This document shows positions 7,141 to 10,041 of a DNA stretch of 10,041 nucleotides, piece by piece (position 1 is the first letter of the stretch; the number at the start of each line of letters is the position of its first letter). Position numbers and translations under genes: made by a program. Under the pieces are notes generated by a model. It was not told the DNA's origin and did not search any database. It saw only the letters and a program-made list of their open reading frames with translations. Source of the DNA: DATAEE01 sp036257535 (GTDB taxonomy: Bacteria > Acidobacteriota > Vicinamibacteria > Vicinamibacterales > 2-12-FULL-66-21); assembly GCA_036257535.1 (NCBI GenBank), contig DATAFJ010000139.1:1-10041 (forward strand), given 5' to 3'.

Positions 7141-10041
7141 CACGATCGCGCGCCTGCTCTCATCGGTACGGCGCCGTTGGCTCGCGCTCGATCTCTTGGG
7201 CGCCGCGGGTCGGGTTGCCGCCGCATCGGCAGTTGCCATTGCCCTCGGCCTGATCCTCGATCGATGGCTCCTCCCGGAAGGCGGTCGGCTGCTCGCTCTC
7301 GCGGGCGGCGTGCTCGTGCTTATCGCGGCTGCGGTGGCGCTCGCTGTCGTAGCCCTGCGCCGGCCGGACGATCGACGGCTGGCACGTTTCGTCGAAGAGC
7401 GCTGTCCCGAGCTCGAAGATCGGCTGGCAACGGCCGTTGCCGGGCCGGCTGGGGGGCTCGCGCCGCTCATGCTGGCCGACGCCGCCGCGCGCGCGGAAAC
7501 CATCGATCCTCGAAGCGTCATCGCGCCGGAACTGCTGCGCCGGGCCGGCTGGAGGGCGCTGGCCGCGTCGGCCGCGCTCGTGGTCGCGATTGTCGTCGGC
7601 TGGTCGTCGGTCGAGCGGACGTGGGTCACGGCGTGGCTTCGGCTGTTTCCCGATGCGATTCAACTGGTTGTCGAGCCGGGCGACGCGCGCGTGCGCGCCG
7701 GGCAGCCTTTGACGGTTCGCGCTCGTCTCGTGGGCGCGCCGGCGTCACTCGCGCGAAACGCCCCGATGATCGAGATCGGGCGGCCCGGGGGGCGCCGGGG
7801 CGAACGTATTCGAACGGTCGCTATGCAGCTGCAGGGAACCGTTGATCGCGGCGCGACTGCCAGCCTCGGGACGGTCGACCAGTCGTTCACGTATGTCGTG
7901 ACGGCTGCCGGGATCCGTTCGAGGGAGTTCAATGTCACGGCGCTTCGTCCGCCGCGTGTCACCCGGATCGACCTGCGCTACGAATATCCGACGTTTACCG
8001 GGCTCGCGCCGCGAACTGAAGTCGATGGTGGCGACGTCTACGCACCGGCCGGGACCCGCGTGCGCGTGCGCGTGCGTACGGATCGTCCCGTCGCGTCCGC
8101 GGCGCTCACGTTGCGCGACCGTCGAACGGTTACGCTCGCGACCGCGCCTGCGGCACAGACGGAAATCGAAGGCCTCCTCGTCGTCGACCGCGACGATGCG
8201 TATCGGGTGGCGCTCGCGGATGGTGAGGGGCTGACGAACCCCGGCGAGACGGAGTACTTCGTGCGCGTCATGGACGACCGTCCACCTGACGTGCGGATCC
8301 TGCGGCCCGGCGGCGATCGGCAGGCGACTCCGCTCGAGGAGGTACTCGTCGAGGCGCGCGCCGAAGATGACTATCAGATCGGCAGCTTCGAGCTTGTCTA
8401 CGCGGTACGCGGCGCGAAGGAGCAGGTCGTGCGGCTCGGCCGCGGCGGCGTTCCGGTCGAAACGGGCCGACACGTCGTGTATCTCGAAGACCTCGCCGTG
8501 AGGCCGGGCGACTTCGTCAGCTACTTCGCGCGCGTGCGCGACGTCGGCCGCGGCGCGCAGGGGCGCGAGGCGCGCAGCGAGATGTTCTTCGTCGAGGTCA
8601 CGCCGTTCGACCAGGAATTCATGCGGGCGCAGAGCCAGGCCATGGCGGGTGCGGCGGGCGGCGACGCCGGTCTCGAGGCATTGATCGCGGCGCAGAAGGA
8701 CATCATCAGCGCGACATGGAACCTCGACCGGCGCGCCCGCGCCGGCAAGTCGGATCAGGACGTGCGGGCGATCGGCAAGGCTCAGGGCGAGCTGCGCGGC
8801 CGTACCGAGGCGATCGCGAGCCGGCTCCGTTTCGCCACGCGCACGGGCGGCCGTCGGCGGCCGCCGCCGGCCGGCCAGCCTCCGGCCGAAACCGAGGATC
8901 CCGTCGGCCGCGCCGTTGTGGCGATGAAGGGCGCGGAAGAGGAGCTCGAGAAGCTGAGTACCACCCGCGCGATGCCGCACGAGATGACGGCGCTTCACGA
9001 GCTGCTCGCGGCGCAGGCCGAGATCCGACGGCGTCAGGTGATGCAGCAGTCGGCGAGCGCGGGCGGCGGCGGGGCGGCCGGCCGCTCGGGCCAGGACCTT
9101 TCGGCGCTCTTCGATCGCGAGCTGCAGCGGCAGCAGCAGACGAACTACGAGAACCGCGACAGCGGGGAGCAGCGGGAACAGGAACCGGAGAGTGACGCGC
9201 TGGCCAGGGTTCGAGAGCTGGCGCGGCGCCAGGATGAGCTCGCCCGGCGGCAGCGCGAGCTCGCCGCCCGCAACCTCGATCCAGAAGAGCTGAAGCGCCA
9301 GCTCGAACGGCTGACGCGCGAGCAGATGGAGCTGCGCGAACAGGCCGAACGCCTCGAACAGCAGATGAGCGCGCGGCAGAACCAGAGCGGACAGAACCCG
9401 AACGGACAAAACCCGAACGGGCAGAGCGGGCAGGGCCAGTCTCTCCGGGACGCGTCGGACGAGATGCGCGGCGCAACGAGCGATCTCCGCCGCCAGGACC
9501 TTGCCGGCGCCACCGCGCGCGGCGACCGCGCGGCCGAGCGGCTGCGGGAGCTCGAGCGGCGCATGCGGGGCCAGAATCCCGACGAGCGGCGCCGAGAGCT
9601 CGGCGAGCTGCAGGTCGAAGCGCAGCAGTTGGCGGCTCTTGAGCGGCGCGTCGCCGACGAAGCCGCGCGGCTGGGACGCGGAACGCCCGACCCGAGCGCG
9701 CGCCAGCGTCTCGGCGACGAACAGGATCGCCTCGCGGCGCGCGTCGAAGCGCTGGAGAAACAGCTGCGCGACATGTCGGCGTCGGGCGAGGGAGACGAAC
9801 GGAAGGCGGCGTCCGATGCGTCACGCGAGCTTTCGCAGCGGAACCTCGGCCGCCGACTGAGAGAATCGGGCGAGGCGCTCAGGAACGAAGGAGAGCGGCG
9901 CGGCCCTGATCCCGGCGAGTCCGAGCGCGAGCTCGCCCGCGCGCTCGACCGCGTGGCCGAGCGCATGGGCGCGCCCGGAGACGCCGACGCGCGCAAGCTC
10001 GCCGAGGGCCTGGCGCGCGCGCGCGAAGCGCGGGACCGGCT
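7133..10041 (+). CDS. DUF4175-like membrane protein with long coiled-coil tail (3' end outside window)
   Basis: An uninterrupted frame runs from TTG 7133 to the window edge (969 codons plus 2 nt), so the gene is partial at its 3' end. After a short RRR-containing tail come membrane segments at about 27-47 and 51-76, an Arg-rich loop holding ARFVEERCPELEDRLATAV (about 84-102), and a third segment at about 141-158. Residues about 175-490 look like beta-rich, Ig-like repeats (for example PPRVTRIDLRYEYPTFTGL and PPDVRILRPGG). From about 496 on it is almost wholly Arg/Glu/Gln/Ala helix with heptad-like Leu spacing, interrupted by a Pro-rich patch (about 573-585), a Gly patch (about 641-650) and an Asn/Gln/Gly linker (about 749-768). 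This matches the DUF4175-type proteins found behind MoxR-DUF58-BatA genes. The positive-inside rule puts the large C-terminal part in the periplasm. It may be a scaffold for the complex; no enzyme motif was seen. It overlaps the BatA-like gene by 8 nt. Confidence 0.85.
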   Translation, partial: MPDTIARLLSSVRRRWLALDLLGAAGRVAAASAVAIALGLILDRWLLPEGGRLLALAGGVLVLIAAAVALAVVALRRPDDRRLARFVEERCPELEDRLATAVAGPAGGLAPLMLADAAARAETIDPRSVIAPELLRRAGWRALAASAALVVAIVVGWSSVERTWVTAWLRLFPDAIQLVVEPGDARVRAGQPLTVRARLVGAPASLARNAPMIEIGRPGGRRGERIRTVAMQLQGTVDRGATASLGTVDQSFTYVVTAAGIRSREFNVTALRPPRVTRIDLRYEYPTFTGLAPRTEVDGGDVYAPAGTRVRVRVRTDRPVASAALTLRDRRTVTLATAPAAQTEIEGLLVVDRDDAYRVALADGEGLTNPGETEYFVRVMDDRPPDVRILRPGGDRQATPLEEVLVEARAEDDYQIGSFELVYAVRGAKEQVVRLGRGGVPVETGRHVVYLEDLAVRPGDFVSYFARVRDVGRGAQGREARSEMFFVEVTPFDQEFMRAQSQAMAGAAGGDAGLEALIAAQKDIISATWNLDRRARAGKSDQDVRAIGKAQGELRGRTEAIASRLRFATRTGGRRRPPPAGQPPAETEDPVGRAVVAMKGAEEELEKLSTTRAMPHEMTALHELLAAQAEIRRRQVMQQSASAGGGGAAGRSGQDLSALFDRELQRQQQTNYENRDSGEQREQEPESDALARVRELARRQDELARRQRELAARNLDPEELKRQLERLTREQMELREQAERLEQQMSARQNQSGQNPNGQNPNGQSGQGQSLRDASDEMRGATSDLRRQDLAGATARGDRAAERLRELERRMRGQNPDERRRELGELQVEAQQLAALERRVADEAARLGRGTPDPSARQRLGDEQDRLAARVEALEKQLRDMSASGEGDERKAASDASRELSQRNLGRRLRESGEALRNEGERRGPDPGESERELARALDRVAERMGAPGDADARKLAEGLARAREARDR
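8057..8074 (+). repeat. Hexanucleotide CGCGTG in three tandem copies
   Basis: Three perfect copies of CGCGTG lie in frame and encode Arg-Val three times (residues 309-314 of the DUF4175-like protein), consistent with one beta strand. The tract is alternating purine-pyrimidine. It is probably a coding by-product, although such short repeats can change copy number by slippage. Confidence 0.7.
9389..9418 (+). repeat. 15-bp in-frame tandem repeat encoding an Asn/Gln/Gly/Pro linker
   Basis: Two copies of GGACAGAACCCGAAC differ at one base (CAG to CAA) and are flanked by decayed copies (CAGAACCAGAGC before, GGGCAGAGCGGGCAG after). They encode GQNPN repeats within an NQSGQNPNGQNPNGQSGQ stretch. The unit length is a multiple of three, so copy-number change would lengthen or shorten a flexible linker between two coiled-coil blocks without breaking the frame. 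Confidence 0.8.

Noticed and set aside
6013..7629. A 538-codon open frame on the - strand across the BatA-like/DUF4175-like junction.
   Set aside because: It spans the boundary of two well-supported + strand genes, is Arg/Ser-rich low complexity, and has no family motif.
7745..9409. A 554-codon open frame on the - strand opposite the DUF4175-like gene.
   Set aside because: It is a shadow caused by high GC at third codon positions. The + strand frame is continuous, has a good Shine-Dalgarno site and a coherent protein; the antisense product is Arg/Ala-rich with no recognisable domain.
9145..9996. A Ser/Arg/Cys-rich - strand open frame with CPFGFCPFGFCPLWFC-like repeats.
   Set aside because: The Cys/Phe repeats are the reverse reading of the GQNPN-coding tandem repeat, not an independent Cys-rich protein.

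Overview
The window is a GC-rich (roughly two-thirds G+C by eye), densely coding stretch from a bacterial chromosome. All six genes lie on the + strand with gaps of at most 17 nt or short overlaps, so it reads as the inside of one operon. The gene set and order are: an exported TPR/peptidase-MA protein, a DUF4159 protein, a MoxR AAA+ ATPase, DUF58, a BatA-type VWA protein, and a DUF4175-type protein. With this base composition, the set suggests a high-GC Acidobacteriota, perhaps Vicinamibacteria. That taxonomic guess is inference from style and synteny, not proven by any marker in the window.

Layout. 48-2564 encodes an exported protein with TPR arrays on both sides of a gluzincin-type HEVAH...E zinc protease domain. 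2561-3352 encodes a stand-alone, probably exported DUF4159 protein. 3370-4380 is a complete MoxR ATPase with intact Walker A, Walker B and sensor motifs. 4377-5285 is a soluble DUF58 protein with a VWA metal-site (MIDAS) signature. 5299-7140 is a BatA-like membrane protein with two N-terminal membrane segments, a VWA domain with MIDAS, an amidotransferase-like domain and a C-terminal membrane segment. 7133 to the window end is the first 969 codons of a large DUF4175-like membrane protein with a long Arg/Glu/Gln-rich coiled-coil tail; its stop lies outside the window. No tRNA, rRNA, IS element, CRISPR array or convincing terminator was seen, and there is no gene-free stretch over 50 nt.

How the genes may work together. 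MoxR ATPases paired with VWA proteins are known chaperone-like machines that mature or metallate client proteins (for example the NorQ/NorD, CbbQ/CbbO and methanol dehydrogenase systems). Here MoxR and DUF58 should sit in the cytoplasm. The predicted topologies put the BatA VWA domain and the DUF4175 coiled coil on the outer face of the membrane, together with the signal-peptide-bearing DUF4159 and TPR-protease proteins. The operon therefore looks like a trans-envelope MoxR-VWA system with an exported metalloprotease-like partner. The parts are known families, but the function of this combination is not established, and the client is inference only.
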